Shown: positions 10,707 to 22,661 of the stretch, piece by piece
How the letters are laid out: every line of letters starts with the position of its first letter
How positions within the stretch are numbered: position 1 is the stretch's first letter
Origin: Hermatobates lingyangjiaoensis
Taxonomy: Eukaryota; Arthropoda; Insecta; Hemiptera; Hermatobatidae
Direction: 5' to 3'
Assembly (NCBI GenBank): GCA_026182355.1
Contig: JAPFBL010000233.1
Span: 930,001 to 994,000 of the forward strand
DNA: 64,000 nt
The notes under the pieces: model-generated
Database searches by the model: none
Told to the model about the DNA's origin: nothing
Seen by the model: only the letters and a program-made list of their open reading frames with translations
Made by a program: the position numbers and the translations under genes

Positions 10707-13700
10707 CTGAAACAGAAGTAATTATTTCTTAGACAGTTCAGGCAACCACATACCATTAATACCATAACATCAATACAAAATTTCGTTTTCATTTATCACC
10801 AACAGATCAAGGTTACCTTTATTGCATACTTTTTTCTAATACATATCTCAGTAATCAAAGATCATAAAAATATTTTAAAGACCGAACTATACTTTTATAA
10901 TTAAGCTCTAGAGGGTTGTATACACCCGTTTTTCGTTAGTAGACACCCAGATAAACATCCTGAGCGTACATACTATCTGTGAAGTACCAAAAAATATAAA
11001 CACATGCACAGTTACGAAAGAAAACATTAGTCTGTAAGTATTACATTATAGAACACATCCACCTAGAAACTGTGGATCACATGGTTTTCTACCTCACACA
11101 GCACAATTTTTGAGTCATTCCCAAGATTAAAATGATTGATATAACGACAAACAAGCTACCAGTATACTATAGTTGGTTCAGATTTTGCATAGTAATAACA
11201 ACTATAGAAAAATAATAAAAGAAATGCAAAGTAATCAACTCATATTTACATAAAGACGATCTGGTGTAAGGACGATGTCAACAACGCTGCCCATGGAGTA
11301 ATACTAGTTGGTTGGGATGAACAGTTCATTCTCAAAGTTAATTTTGAATATTTGAAACAAGAGACACCTATTTTCTTCATTTTCTTTATCTAAAAGGACT
11401 GTTAGATAAAACAACTCATATTCACAGAAACCTGATACTGCCCTTCAACAAATGTTATTGACTGGTAAACAAGTGGAAACGTCTCAAGCTGATAAAAAGA
11501 ACTAATTCTGACCGTCATCCGAGCTGTTCGTAACCCAATACACTTCCCTTAAACTTCTCCAATTTCAGAACCATTGCTAGGAATGCGGCCGGCCATCTAT
11601 CCTCTTCTACTCAACTGAAGTACTCTTGCAGAGGCATAGCAACTTGTTTACCGTCCATCAAATTAATTACTTGACAGATAAAAGTTAAATTGCTTTAATT
11701 GGTACAAAAGGCTTTTGATATTTAGCTAAATTTGATATAATACGTCAACAACCATTGAAATTACATAAAAATGATAATGATGTTTAAGGGTTCATATATA
11801 ATAAAATATGAAAAAGTAAAGTTCTTAACTACTTATTTTACTCTGTTTGAATGGCGATCCCATGAAATAATTAAAAGCATACGTATCCCGAAGCATATAT
11901 CAACCAATATGCTAATTGACTGTCCCAACTTCTTACTGCCAATATATTAAGATTATGGTAACAAAAAAACACACAGGCTAGAACTCAAGGTTTAATATAT
12001 TGATTATATTTTGGAAGAAAATTCTAGATTTTAGTAACTTTTCTTTTTGTATTTCATATTTTAATTTTTAATCCCCTCAAAATGTTGCTGGGTTAGAACT
12101 CTCCCAATCTCCCAGTTAATCTGGTGATTTGTATGGGTTGTTTTTGTATACTCCTTTCAGGATGCACAGTTTTATGGATCCTAATAAAATTCAGAATAAA
12201 AACATTGCTGAAAAAAAAAAATAAATTGAACTATTTCCTTTCGTTTTACAAACAAGCAATGACATAATCCTGACCCAGTAACTCCTGAATCGGGATTCGC
12301 ACATTTTTAAATTACATAATTATAAAAATTATTAAACAAATTCTATTTTAGGATTTGGACAGTATTTTGTCCATTTTCAAAAGTTTGATTATATGTCTAT
12401 GTGTGAATGGGAGGGAGGGTGTGTATCTATAAATGTTTACCCTTCATTTAGGTCACATTGTTTGATGGATAAATTGATATCATGTCTAAAAATAACCCTT
12501 ATGATAAATGATTAGAATTAGAATAACTGGGAAAAGTCTTAGAATTTAAGACCAAACGAAACGAAAAGTTTAGCGGAAACATCAAAACATTTTATTGACT
12601 TTGATGAATCTGAAAGCATGTCAATCCGATACTGGTGACACTTTTTCATAAATCATAATCAAATTAAACACGAAAAATAACTCCTTTTTTATTCTACAGA
12701 AAATAAGTTGCGTCATTTTTTTGTGAAATGACATGTAAGAAAGCTGCAGTATTCATTTCATGAATTCAGAAGAAAAAAGATCTATTAACTGCTAACACAA
12801 AATTTTTAAATTTTTTGGTCAGGCAACTACTTAAAAATATTATTCTACTAAAAAAAAACTCCAAAAATTTGGACTATTCGGTGTGGTAATATAGCTGAAA
12901 AAACGCGAAACACCATGAAATAATTGCCAACTCCTCTAATTGAAGCTTACAATTATTCCAAGATGGTTGCTTTGTTGATAAAATTAGTATAATTATGTGA
13001 TGTAAATTAACAAATTCACAGCACTGGATATGTTTAAATTAACTTTGAAATATTTTATCAGAATTAATCAGAAATCAGATTAATAAAATTTACACATATT
13101 AAAATTGAATATTTTCTCCAAAAAATCATGAAGATTACTGAAAAGTAACTACATGAAAAGTATTACTGCATCCAAATAATCAAAGCACGATTCAATTTCT
13201 TATTCACTTCATGCTGTTTATAAAATATATTTATTTTATTTTTCATTTATTATTCCCTCTACCATCTTCTTCAGTCTCTTGTTTGTTTCATATTTCTGTT
13301 TCCAAAATAAATCATATGTTTTGAGGTTAATTCTTTCATTTATTCTAGTCTTGTGTACTTTATTATGTTTAAATATTTTTAAAGCCTTTTAATATAAAGC
13401 CTATACTAACATATAATTAATAATTCATGTCCTACTTTATTTAGAATTTAAAAAATAACGCGCAAAGGTTGAAGGGCAATACTGTAGATTGAAGGTTGAG
13501 GCAACCAGAACGGACTTTAGGACAACAATGCAAAGAATAGATTCATGTTTTTAAAACATTATAAGAACTGATTCAGATTTTGACAATAATTGAATAAGTT
13601 ATGGATGTGAATCGGACAATATGGCTAACTTTATGGGAAAACAAAATAACAATACAGGAATATTTAAGCAAAAGAAGTAAAAAAGAGATCACTATAAATA

Positions 13701-15240
13701 ACAATCTAAACTCCAGACAGATAACTTATTTAAAACTTTTGACGCAGTCATGGATGATAGCGAAAAAGACGCTATTTCCGGACAGACAAAAAACGCAGAA
13801 AAATGAAAGAGACTATAAAAGAAATTTCAATTGTGTAATTATATTTTGTCAATAAGGAAAGAGTACAAAAATTTAATCACACTATAGTTAGATATAATAA
13901 TGAATAGGAAAAATCAATACGAATAGAATAATTCGATTGAAACTTTTAAGTTTTCGACAGAAAGATGGGTCATACCAAAAACTGGATAGGTTATTAAGAA
14001 AATTTTAGAAGAAAACGGTGTATTCGTATTTAACAAAAAAAATCAATGGTTGGTTCTCCTATAACATATTACAGTTATCATTTATGTTTGAATTAAAACA
14101 TAAATAAATTTGAAATAAGGATATTCTTTTTATAAGAGAAATATATTTAAGCAGTATTATTTTGGAATTACTTAAAATAATATTTTATTTCGAAGCTATA
14201 CAAATTTACAATATCAGGGTTCTAAAAATGTAACGAAGTCGTTTATTTAGTGACATAATAAAACCAGAGAAAAAAAAGGCTGTTGAAAGAAACATTGACC
14301 AAGTCTCTTTGATAGAGGCTTTTTTTTTTTTTTTTTTTCAGCTGGCAATGAATCGTGCAGCGATTGGCGAGTTAAAACTGCTATTACCTTCCAAAATGGA
14401 CTAATTGGTTTCCTTTCTCCTTCATCCGGGTTATTCATTTCATCATAGCCTTAACGACTATACTATACAATTAAAAAACTTTGGTATACATTTTTTTTGT
14501 CTTTAAATTCTTTTTGTTGAAATACTAGCATCATCTGTATGAATTATTAGCTTTTCAATTTCAGGTATTTTTCTTGTTGTTTATTATTTATTTATGCGAA
14601 GGAAGTAAATATAAATGTCGTACAACACTGGCTTGTGCTCATTTAGTAAATTGAAGCCTTGTTAGCAAACACTCTGACATAAGACGGATGTAGGATTAGG
14701 CTGTCTCCAACTCAGCAGAATTGACAAGGAAGGATATATGAATCCCCCCCATCTCTCCTCGCTCTAACTCTCTCACATTCTCTCTATCATAACAATTTTC
14801 ATCCTTAGACTGATATCGTTTTTCCTTTTTAAAGTGTTTTAACATATTGTTGATTCACTTATTTAAACTTCTCATAACTATTACAAAAAGTACAACAACA
14901 AATGGCTGATTAGGTTGGAATTATTAACTTTGATTTTTGTTTCTCATTCCTTTTTTGAGATCAATCCATCTCAATGTTAGCTTACATATAATAGGTAAGC
15001 AAATCAACTTTACAGGGAGATGATGGGGGTTGTTTACATTCCTGTAATGGATTTTTAAGTTAATTGTTTTGGAGAAATAATAAAACACGATATGGGAATT
15101 TATGAGACAAAAAGGAAAAATTTAAAAAAGGAATATATGCTCGGAGGCATTTCACTTTATGTCATCAAAGAGGACTCCTTTTTATTATTATTATTCATAT
15201 TCCTATTTCAATTTAACTTAAATTGACCCTTGTCTACCTT
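10707..15240. other. Intron, no clear feature
   Basis: 4.5 kb of AT-rich DNA with homopolymer runs (A run near 12213; T run 14320-14338). Short open frames at 13601 and 14247 have no protein-like composition or motif. No element ends found. Confidence 0.4.
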
Positions 15241-15249
15241 ATTCTCTGT

Positions 15250-15474
15250 GACCGGGCGCGTATGTGGCAACATTGTTGATCTCCAACAGTCTCTGTACCA
15301 GTGGACTTGGTTTCCCTCTCTTATCTCTCCTGAAGACGGTTCAACCGAAAATTAGAGACTGTAAGTGTGTGCTTTTAATTTCTCTACATTTCTTTATGAA
15401 CATTGAACTGTATTTGTCCATTTCGGATCGTATTTTCATCGAAAAAGTTTATATATATATATATATATATATAT
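15250..15474 (+). repeat. PLE terminal-repeat fragment ending in (TA)n, family 1
   Basis: Segment with hammerhead-like motif, then AGAGACTGTAAGTGTGTGC, TTTCTCTACATTTCTTTATG, TTGAACTGTATTTGTCCATT and a (TA)n tract at 15449-15474. The same order recurs, in either orientation, at 22520-22650, 52540-52660, 52865-53040 and 61050-61258. Confidence 0.65.
15325..15359 (+). ncRNA. Hammerhead-like motif, family 1
   Basis: CTGAAGA at 15330-15336, stem GGT/ACC with loop TCA, GAAA at 15347-15350, ATTA, then GAGA pairing with TCTC just upstream of the box. Outer and inner stems both form. Confidence 0.62.
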
Positions 15475-15583
15475 TTTGAAAATGACACCAAATTTAGCTG
15501 ATACCTGTTTCTTAATAAGTTTTTCAATTTTTCTGAATAACACTCTTGTTATGTCGTCTACACAATAAAGTACATCTCCTATA

Positions 15584-15624
15584 GTCGACATGTTTCGAAT
15601 GATCAACATTCATCATCAGGACGT
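15584..15624 (-). ncRNA. Hammerhead-like motif, left arm, complete core
   Basis: Minus strand: GTC, CTGATGA, extra T, stem GAATG/CATTC (one loop variant), GAAAC, AT, GTC, GAC. AC can pair with GU to close a minimal stem III, and GTC/GAC form stem I, with cleavage expected after GUC. Confidence 0.62.
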
Positions 15625-15649
15625 GAATAACTTCCATAACAACCATAAA

Positions 15650-15790
15650 CTCAGAATTTTAGAGGCTATATTATTCCAAAAACTGAAGCCTCTCCTAAAC
15701 ATTCAAGTCGAAAACAGTAACCGAATTTTGAGGCTGTTTAATTCACATCAAGGGCATCCAGAAACCCTTGCAGGTAGTGACGCAGGCTGA
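15650..15790 (+). pseudogene. Penelope-like element endonuclease C-terminal fragment
   Basis: Frame reading LRILEAILFQKLKPLLNIQ. PLE proteins end with a GIY-YIG domain whose last helix reads like R-x-x-x-E-A-h-x-I-K-x-x-x-P-x-h-N-x-Q, which fits. It stops at a TGA near 15788 with no upstream domain in the same frame, so this is a fragment. PLEs are retroelements with a telomerase-related reverse transcriptase. Confidence 0.55.
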
Positions 15791-15906
15791 GAGGCCACAC
15801 CCCACAGGATTAACGCCCAGCTTTTCTTAAACTTAAAGGAAAACAACCCCTTCTATCTTCTCCTTGTATATATAATATACCATATAATTCACCCTAGAAG
15901 TTATTC

Positions 15907-15948
15907 ACGTCCTGATGATGAATGTTGAACATTCAAAACATGTCGACT
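15907..15948 (+). ncRNA. Hammerhead-like motif, right arm, core mutated
   Basis: Same as the left-arm copy, but the conserved GAAA reads AAAA, removing the catalytic G12 equivalent; expected to be inactive. Confidence 0.5.
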
Positions 15949-16053
15949 ATAGGAGATGTACTTTATTGTGTAGACGACATAACGAGAGTGTTATTTAGAA
16001 AAATTGAGAAACTTGTTAAGGAACAGGTATCAGCTGAATTTGGTGTCATTTTC

Positions 16054-17042
16054 AATAATGTGTGCGCCAAGGAAGGACTGCTACAAAAATTTACATATAT
16101 ACATATAAATGATATCAATTATCAATACAAAAATAATTCCAGAAAATACGAAAGAATTAATTTGATATTCTTTTTACATATTATATTCACCTAAAAATAG
16201 AACATGTTGAATTTGAATAAAGTACTGGAAACAAAGGCGGTGTTACTCTGCTATTGAAGGACAGAAATGGACATTAGGTCCCTGGTTGGCATCCAAGTAT
16301 TTTGCAATGCATACGACATTGAGGTCTTTGGGAAGATGAAAAGAGATGTTACTGAGTAGGCAGAGGCCCGTTAGGCTGGAATAGGCAGCATCTACTCCGG
16401 AGAGCAGGCAATCCTATTGCCACTATACGTCCCCTGTGGGGATTGCTTTTGAGGACCAAGCTATTTCTTTCGGCACCGCATATGTGTTTCCAATAATGAC
16501 TACTTGAATCTATAATTCACCCTCTCATTCACTGCCATTCAAATACTGACCCCAATAATACTTCACAATTTTCGTTTTTACATTTACTAGCAAATTAATT
16601 CTACATTCATTTTAACATAATGCTGCAGTTATTTATGAAAATTAACAGAGTAAATTAAGAGAACATCTTGAAACATATCTCAGGATATGTTTACTGCAGT
16701 GTAGTACATGTGTAAAAACCAGAAGAGCCATTGTCCCAATCATATCACAGTAGACTAGGTCGCAACAACAATAACCTACAACCTAGCTAAACACCTAAAT
16801 AAAATTATCCTCTGTACATAATAGCCAATTATTTACTGAAATCCAGTCATGACTTCATAGACATTGTAAAGACAAAAAAATCCTGAATAAACAAAGGGAT
16901 CTTTGGATGCCAATTCTTTTTTTTTATGAATATCTGTGTGGGGGAAAAATCCAAATTATTTACGACTACATTTACTTGAATCAAGAAAGAATCACATGGG
17001 AGAAATTTTACGGGTTTGTACAAAAATTGAATAACCTGTATT
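16054..17042. other. Intron, unidentified moderately GC-rich block
   Basis: 16230-16470 has higher GC and several short G- and C-rich words (AGGCAGAGGCCCGTTAGGC) that look like part of an old repeat; no frame or termini defined. The rest is AT-rich. Confidence 0.3.
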
Positions 17043-17336
17043 CAGTGATGGGATTCAGCCGGTTCGTGCGAACCGGTGCTTAAAATGTTATGAGTTCGGC
17101 GAACCGGTTGTTAAAATTACGTAAACCCCGATTCAGACCTGTACTAATTAGCCCACTATCAAACTCCACAAGTGTCGCGTGACTCACGTAACTTGTGCAT
17201 GTATGACAACGTATTTTGCGCATGTATATAGCCTATATATAACTAAACAATTTAGTTTCCGAACTCATAATATTTTAGGCACCGGTTCGCCGGTGCCGAA
17301 CCGAACCGGTTCTTAAAACTTTGAATCCCACCACTG
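17043..17336. mobile_element. hAT-type MITE, 294 bp, with intact 8-bp target duplication
   Basis: Termini CAGTGATGGGATTCA and (reverse complement) CAGTGGTGGGATTCA differ at one of 15 bases. Subterminal CCGGTTCG and GAACCGGTT words occur at both ends. Flanked by exact CCTGTATT at 17035-17042 and 17337-17344, the 8-bp duplication made by hAT transposases. No coding capacity, so it was moved in trans. Confidence 0.9.
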
Positions 17337-17524
17337 CCTGTATTGAAGCCTTTATATATCGTAGGTAACATATGATTGTTTAGTGAACACGGGAGATTCA
17401 ACTCATTTTCAGTATTTTAAAACAATTCATCTTACTTTTACAATAGAAACCGCTATTGAAAATCAAATCAACTTCCTTGAGGTAAGCATCTTTTGAAATA
17501 ATTAACTAAATACACCTGCACATA

Positions 17525-18352
17525 ATATTTCAAGCATTACAGCACCTTATACAAGGAGTGAATGTCCTCAACGAGATACCACTTTGACAAAACATACAAA
17601 ACATCTTCATCAGGGAAATATTTCATCAAAATACTTGTTCCCACAAACAACCATATTTCAAGTAGTACAGCACCTCATGCAAGGAGTGAATGCCCTCAAC
17701 GAGATACCACTTTGACAAAACATACAAAACAGCTTCATCCTGGGAAATATTTCATCAAAATACTTGTTCCCACAAACAACCATATTTCAAGTAGTACAGC
17801 ACCTCATGCAAGGAGTGAATGCCCTCAACGAGATACCACTTTGACAAATCATACAAAACATCTTCATCAGGGAAATATTTCATCAAAATACTTGTTCTCC
17901 CAAACAACCATATTTTAAGTAGTACAGCACCTCATGCAAGGAGTGAATGCCCTCAACGAGATACCACTTTGACAAAACATACAAAACATCTTCATCAGGG
18001 AAATATTTCATCAAAATACTTGTTCTCCCAAACAACCATATTTCAAGTAGTACAGCACCTCATGCAAGGAGTGAATGCCCTCAACGAGATACCACTTAGA
18101 CAAATCATACAAAACATCTTCATCAGGGAAATATTTCATCAAAATACTTGTTCTCCCAAACAACCATATTTTAAGTAGTACAGCACCTCATGCAAGGAGT
18201 GAATGCCCTCAAGGAGATACCACTTAGACAAAACATACAAAACATCTTCATCAGGGAAATATTTCATCAAAATACTTTTTTCCCAAACAACCATATTTCA
18301 AGTAGTACAGCACCTCATGCAAGGAGTGAATGCCCTCAACGAGATACCACTC
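17525..18352. repeat. 128-bp satellite array, about 6.4 units
   Basis: The word AAGGAGTGAATG recurs at 17553, 17681, 17810, 17938, 18066, 18194 and 18321 (spacing 128, 129, 128, 128, 128, 127). Units are highly similar; one carries a 1-base insertion (CATCCTGGG). Apparent 71-119-codon frames here are just the repeat read through. The minus strand of each unit has CTGATGA followed by ...CAAAG, a ribozyme-like layout lacking the conserved G. Confidence 0.93.
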
Positions 18353-19161
18353 GTTACAAATTAATAACATTGGTTATCAATAAATTACTTAATCAAACAC
18401 CTTGATAGTGTTTTAAAACGATATTTTCAACATAAAAAAGGATAACACATCAGATAAAACTCATAAATTATACTACAACAACTCATGTAATGAAGAAGAT
18501 TGAATAAATACTAAAGATTATTGTAAAAAAAGTTCATTAGCCTTGAAGATAATGTGATCATAATAACGTATTCTTAAAGCGTAACTTTTAGTAAAATAAT
18601 CTGGTATTTTAAGAAGAAGTTAATCTGGTATATGAGTACTCTAGTATACTTGGGAGCTAGACCCATAAAAATACATACTACACCAGAATGAGAACAAAAT
18701 CTTTATCAAACTGCACCTTTCCGCTTGTGTTCCAAAAACCCATATAGAACACAGTCAGAAATAGAAACTGACAAAAGAGATGATTGTCTATGGAAGCAAA
18801 ATTATTTGTATGGCAAAGACAGTTTTGGATTATAATAAAACAAAGAAATAATAATAAAAGAAAAGAAGTTGGAATAAATAATATTTATTAAAATTACCAG
18901 TACAAGCAAGGTTTTAAAATGGTTTACATGCAGGTTCATCCAGATTAGCCAGGTAGATTAAAAGACCAACCATCCTGCCCTAATCTTTCAAATTGAACTT
19001 AACATTTTATTTTCAAAAAAATCCATATATAAATTACTCAGGAGGGGGAGGGAATAAGCGGTTCAATATTGCCTGGTTAAGTTTTATATATATTGCCTGG
19101 TTTAATATACTCGTATATAAATCAATATGTTAATAAAAAAAACTCTCCCAGGTAACTGGAG
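18353..19161. other. Intron, no clear feature
   Basis: AT-rich, nothing recognisable before the endonuclease fragment. Confidence 0.4.
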
Positions 19162-19280
19162 TGTAGTGGTATTTATAAAATCCCGTGCAAAAGTTGCCAT
19201 ACAATTTATATTGGTCAAACTGGTAAATCATTAAAAACACGTGTCAAACAACACCAATACAACGTGGTGTTGTATATATA
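19162..19280 (+). pseudogene. Penelope-like GIY-YIG endonuclease fragment
   Basis: Frame reads GIYKIPCKSCHTIYIGQTGK, then SLKTRVKQHQYN. GIY-10x-YIG plus the Cys-x2-Cys inside it (CKSC) is the hallmark of the PLE endonuclease, and the following R-x3-Q/E-H helix also fits. Beyond 19280 the frame dissolves into AT-rich sequence, and no reverse transcriptase precedes it. The domain nicks target DNA to prime reverse transcription; here it is only a relic. Confidence 0.85.
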
Positions 19281-19970
19281 ACAACCCCTTGTATATATCA
19301 AAAAATAAATATATATTGTGAAACCCTTTTTTTATGTCAGCCATTTCAACAAAAATATGGTCATATATCGATTAAATACTCACCTATTGCATCAACAAAA
19401 CATGAGAAAGAGTTTTGAGGATATCATAATATAAACACACCCGCAGATGACCTGAAATATATTTTTTCACTTTTCTCTATAAATTCACTACTGGTAGTAC
19501 AACATAATTAGTTTAAGTAATAATTGTAGTTGTTAAGTAAATTGTAATTATTATCAAGAGCGATGGCGGTAAACTAATTTGATTCCTCTAGTGATTATAC
19601 CTCTCTTTTCCATCACCAGTACTTCGCATTCAAACGGGAAAGCCAGACAACATTAACTTGATTAAGGTCTTCCTGTCGACTCTCCCGAGAAGTTTTCAAT
19701 TGAATATCACTCGGATGAACTTGCCGTCTGCCCTCTAGTCCAGTCAGAAGGCAATTAACACTGATGGAGCACCACACCTCCGTATTCAACAATTGCCGCT
19801 AATTAATTTTAACTAATTTGTTGATCATCAATGTTCTCATTTCAAATGATCACAATTAAACTAATAAGCATTAACCCTTTCTTATATAGAACATAATAAA
19901 TCCATTAGATAAGGAAATAGAACTCTTAAATAAGTACTGCTTACTTCTTTAAATGTATTTGTGGAATATA
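19281..19970. other. Intron, no clear feature
   Basis: AT-rich with a somewhat GC-richer patch at 19600-19800; no frame, repeat or terminus identified. Confidence 0.35.
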
Positions 19971-20885
19971 TGAGGTGTGTAAATAAAGTAGTGAGACTGA
20001 TTTTTTTTAAATTTTCTATTCAAATATAATTACAATGTGATATTGTCACCTTCAAAATAGTTCCCTTCGGAAGCCACACAGCGCTGGAGACGGTCCTTCC
20101 AATCATTGTAGCATTGCTGGAACTCGGATTCTGGAATGGCCTTCAGCTGGTCGGTTACAGCAGTTTGTATGTTTTGTAGTGTCCCGAAATGAGTTCCCTT
20201 GAGGTGATTTTTCAATCTCGGGAAGAGGAAAAAGTCACAAGGACTCAAGTCTGGTGAATAAGGAGGCTGAGGAGCAACAGGAATGTTTTTACTGGCCAAA
20301 AACTCGTTTATTGAGATGGCAGTGTGACAGGGCGCGTTGTCGTGATGCAACACCCACTTGTCTTTGATGTTTGGCCGCACACGAAGGACTCTTTTTCGAA
20401 GTCTTTCAAGGACCTCACTCATTCTGACTGTCAAGCGTCGATCTGAACGCACAAGGTTCCGTACTCTGTTGACATTTTCATCGGTGTTTGCACTTGAAGG
20501 CCTTCCGCTTCGTGGTTCATCTTCAATCGACTCTCTTCCTTCTGAAAATTCCTTAAACCACCGAAAAACCTGTGCCCTTGATAAAACACGTTCTCCATAG
20601 TTCTCCTGAAGTTTTTCAAAAGTTTCGGTTGCATTATGTCCAAGTCTGAAGCAAAATTTGATTGCACACCGCTGCTCAACTTTGAGGTCACTCATTTTTA
20701 AAACGCTCAAGAAAAAACCATTTCACGAAAACCAACGCTACGGACAAACAACTGACTGTGGCGAGTTCAGATTCATACTGGAGGCGCATCACACGTGCAC
20801 CTGACGCTACTCAAGGCCACGCGTCTCCAGCGTTGCCAGATCAAAAGCGACGTTGCCAGTCTCACTACTTTATTTACACACCTCG
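19971..20885 (-). mobile_element. mariner-family transposon, internally deleted, 915 bp
   Basis: Perfect 28-bp inverted repeats (19972-19999 and 20857-20884; outer sequence GAGGTGTGTAAATAAAGTAG) flanked by TA target duplications at 19969-19970 and 20886-20887. Only the outermost base differs. Full-length mariners are about 1.3 kb, so roughly 0.4 kb is missing, and the missing part coincides with the centre of the transposase. Identical ends suggest recent insertion. Confidence 0.93.
20030..20710 (-). pseudogene. mariner transposase with central deletion, 226 codons
   Basis: Open from ATG to stop but shorter than the family's roughly 345 residues. Residues 1-95 hold the paired helix-turn-helix DNA-binding region (RAQVFRWFKEF, then DEPRSGRPS, the linker motif before the second helix-turn-helix). 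It then jumps at about residue 105-118 from the second helix-turn-helix (SEVLERLRKRVLR) to KWVLHHDNAPCHT, which contains the second catalytic Asp; YSPDLSPCDFFLFPRLK holds the third (D34D spacing). The region with the first catalytic Asp is absent, so it cannot cut DNA, though it might still bind the ends. The frame survives the deletion without a stop. Overlapping frames on both strands are shadows. Confidence 0.92.
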
Positions 20886-20887
20886 TA

Positions 20888-22500
20888 TATCACAAAACAT
20901 ATTCACATTACTTTAATATTACCCTCAATACTGAGAAGGTCAATTTCAACCCAACTGGATGTATTTTACTTTTTTCATAGGGCTCTTATGTACCAACTTA
21001 GCTCTCCTTTCAGTTTTCTGCTCTCATTTGTGCCAAATTTAAATCTGGAAAACTCAAATTTTGGCTTTATGTATGCATACATTCTGTTTATATTACATAA
21101 AAATTGGCTGTATTTAAATTTTTATATGATTCTTTTATCTCTTTTTGTTTCTTGTATATAAATACAAAAAAATTGAACGTGTTATATGGAAGTTTTGCTT
21201 ATGTGTTATGCAATATATCATCAAATGTGTTTACATTTCATCAAATTTTCCTGGAGAACTTCTATTCTCTACCACAGTGTACCATATTTCTTTTTGGCCC
21301 GATGAAGCAGTTCTCGCCAATAAGCATTGGTCAAAAGTGTACATCGTAATTTTCAATATATTCAGTCAGACATTTTGGAGTAATCTTGGATACATTTCAC
21401 ACTTTTCAGGAACCTTCTGCCTTTTCATGTTACCTCCAGGTGCTGGAGGTAAAATAAAATTCTAGATTTTATTTTTATATTTTATTCAATATATATCGTT
21501 TCAACAGAAATTGGACAGATTTCGATTTTCATGAGCAGCCCCCCCCCCCCCCCCCCCCCGGGGCAATAAGACCTTCACTAAGAGGTTAGAGGTTTGTATG
21601 CCATTTCAATCAATCCTGTCCAGTGGATTGGTAAACTATAAGAGACTTGTTCGGAGTCTTCTTCCCTCCCCTCTTTGTCATCTTTTTTGTAGACTTCATT
21701 ATACTCGTATATATAGATATCTTCACTTTGAGGTTGGGTAGTCTAACTGCTAATTTCCATACATCTGCAATCAGTGTCTTTCCAATCTATTAGTCATAAA
21801 CGGTGGACCGGCACAGAGTCTGTTTTATTTTATTTAGAGAAACTAAATCTGAATAATGCATAAAAAAAACGTATTTGAGTAGTACTTTGTAATACTTTTT
21901 GAGAAAACACCCTGATGTTTTCAGTTATTAATGTATCTTAGAATATGTTAGAGCATGTTAGTGTAGATATCAAATTGTCACAATAAATAACGGCTTACAA
22001 GTATAAGAAGATAGCTAACATAATTTTAAATGCTTGTAACTGATATTTTCTCGCATTGAATTAAACCTATCTACCAACTAGCTTTATCAAATTTCTTTCA
22101 GCATCTTTATTGAAAATGTGTGAAAAATATTTCACCAGATCTACAAAATTTGGATAGGAAATACCTTATTGGAGAACATTACTCTCCTGACTTGTGCGTT
22201 TCAGACGTAAAAGACATTTTAAGAGACTCTTTTCAACTCTTAGGAAAGAACTCTTAAGAATCATAACTTCGTTAAAGACAGGGTTAAGTAGATAGTAAAC
22301 GTGTACAAATTATTTTATGTTTGTTTGTTTACAACACCCAAACTTATTCGACTTCACCTTCAGTGCCGTTTTAATGGCGGAAAGTTTGACCCTATGATTT
22401 TTCCTATACGGCTGATCCTTAAGCATTAACAAATGTATTTCAGACAGTAACTCCTGCCTTTGCGAAGAATTGCTTTACAAAACCCTAAATTTTATATTTA
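20888..22500. other. Intron with a C21 homopolymer
   Basis: AT-rich sequence with overlapping chance frames (20795-21465) lacking motifs. 21539-21559 is a run of 21 C followed by GGGG. Confidence 0.4.
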
Positions 22501-22519
22501 TTTTCATTAACTTGAAGTT

Positions 22520-22655
22520 TATATATATATATATAGTTCAATGTACATAAAGAAACATAGAGAAATTAAAAACACACACTTACAGTCTCTAATTTTCGGT
22601 TGAACCGCCTTCAGGAGAGATAAGAGAGGGAAGATAAGATTTCTCTATGTTTCTT
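22520..22655 (-). repeat. PLE terminal-repeat fragment, family 1
   Basis: Inverse orientation of the 15.3-kb segment: short (TA)n at 22520-22534, then GTTCAATGTACATAAAGAAA, the ribozyme-like motif, and a short reversed piece of the same sequence (TTTCTCTATGTTTCTTTATG). Confidence 0.6.
22584..22620 (-). ncRNA. Hammerhead-like motif, family 1, box mutated
   Basis: Minus strand: TCTC, CTGAAGG (last A of the box changed), stem GGT/ACC, GAAA, ATTA, GAGA. Confidence 0.45.
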
Positions 22656-22661
22656 TATGTA

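Larger units (their letters stand above)
15480..16053. repeat. PLE-type palindrome enclosing an endonuclease fragment
   Basis: Arms about 15480-15640 and 15895-16053. They share AAAATGACACCAAATT, TTATGTCGTCTACACAATAA, GTACATCTCCTATAGTCGAC and the ribozyme motif, facing inward. The 250-base spacer holds coding-like PLE sequence. Confidence 0.8.

Noticed and set aside
17525..18352. Possible CRISPR array
   Set aside because: Whole unit is repeated with no unique spacers, and the context is eukaryotic.
17562..18405. Three overlapping 71-119-codon frames
   Set aside because: Read-through of the 128-bp satellite; 128 is not a multiple of three and frames shift between units.
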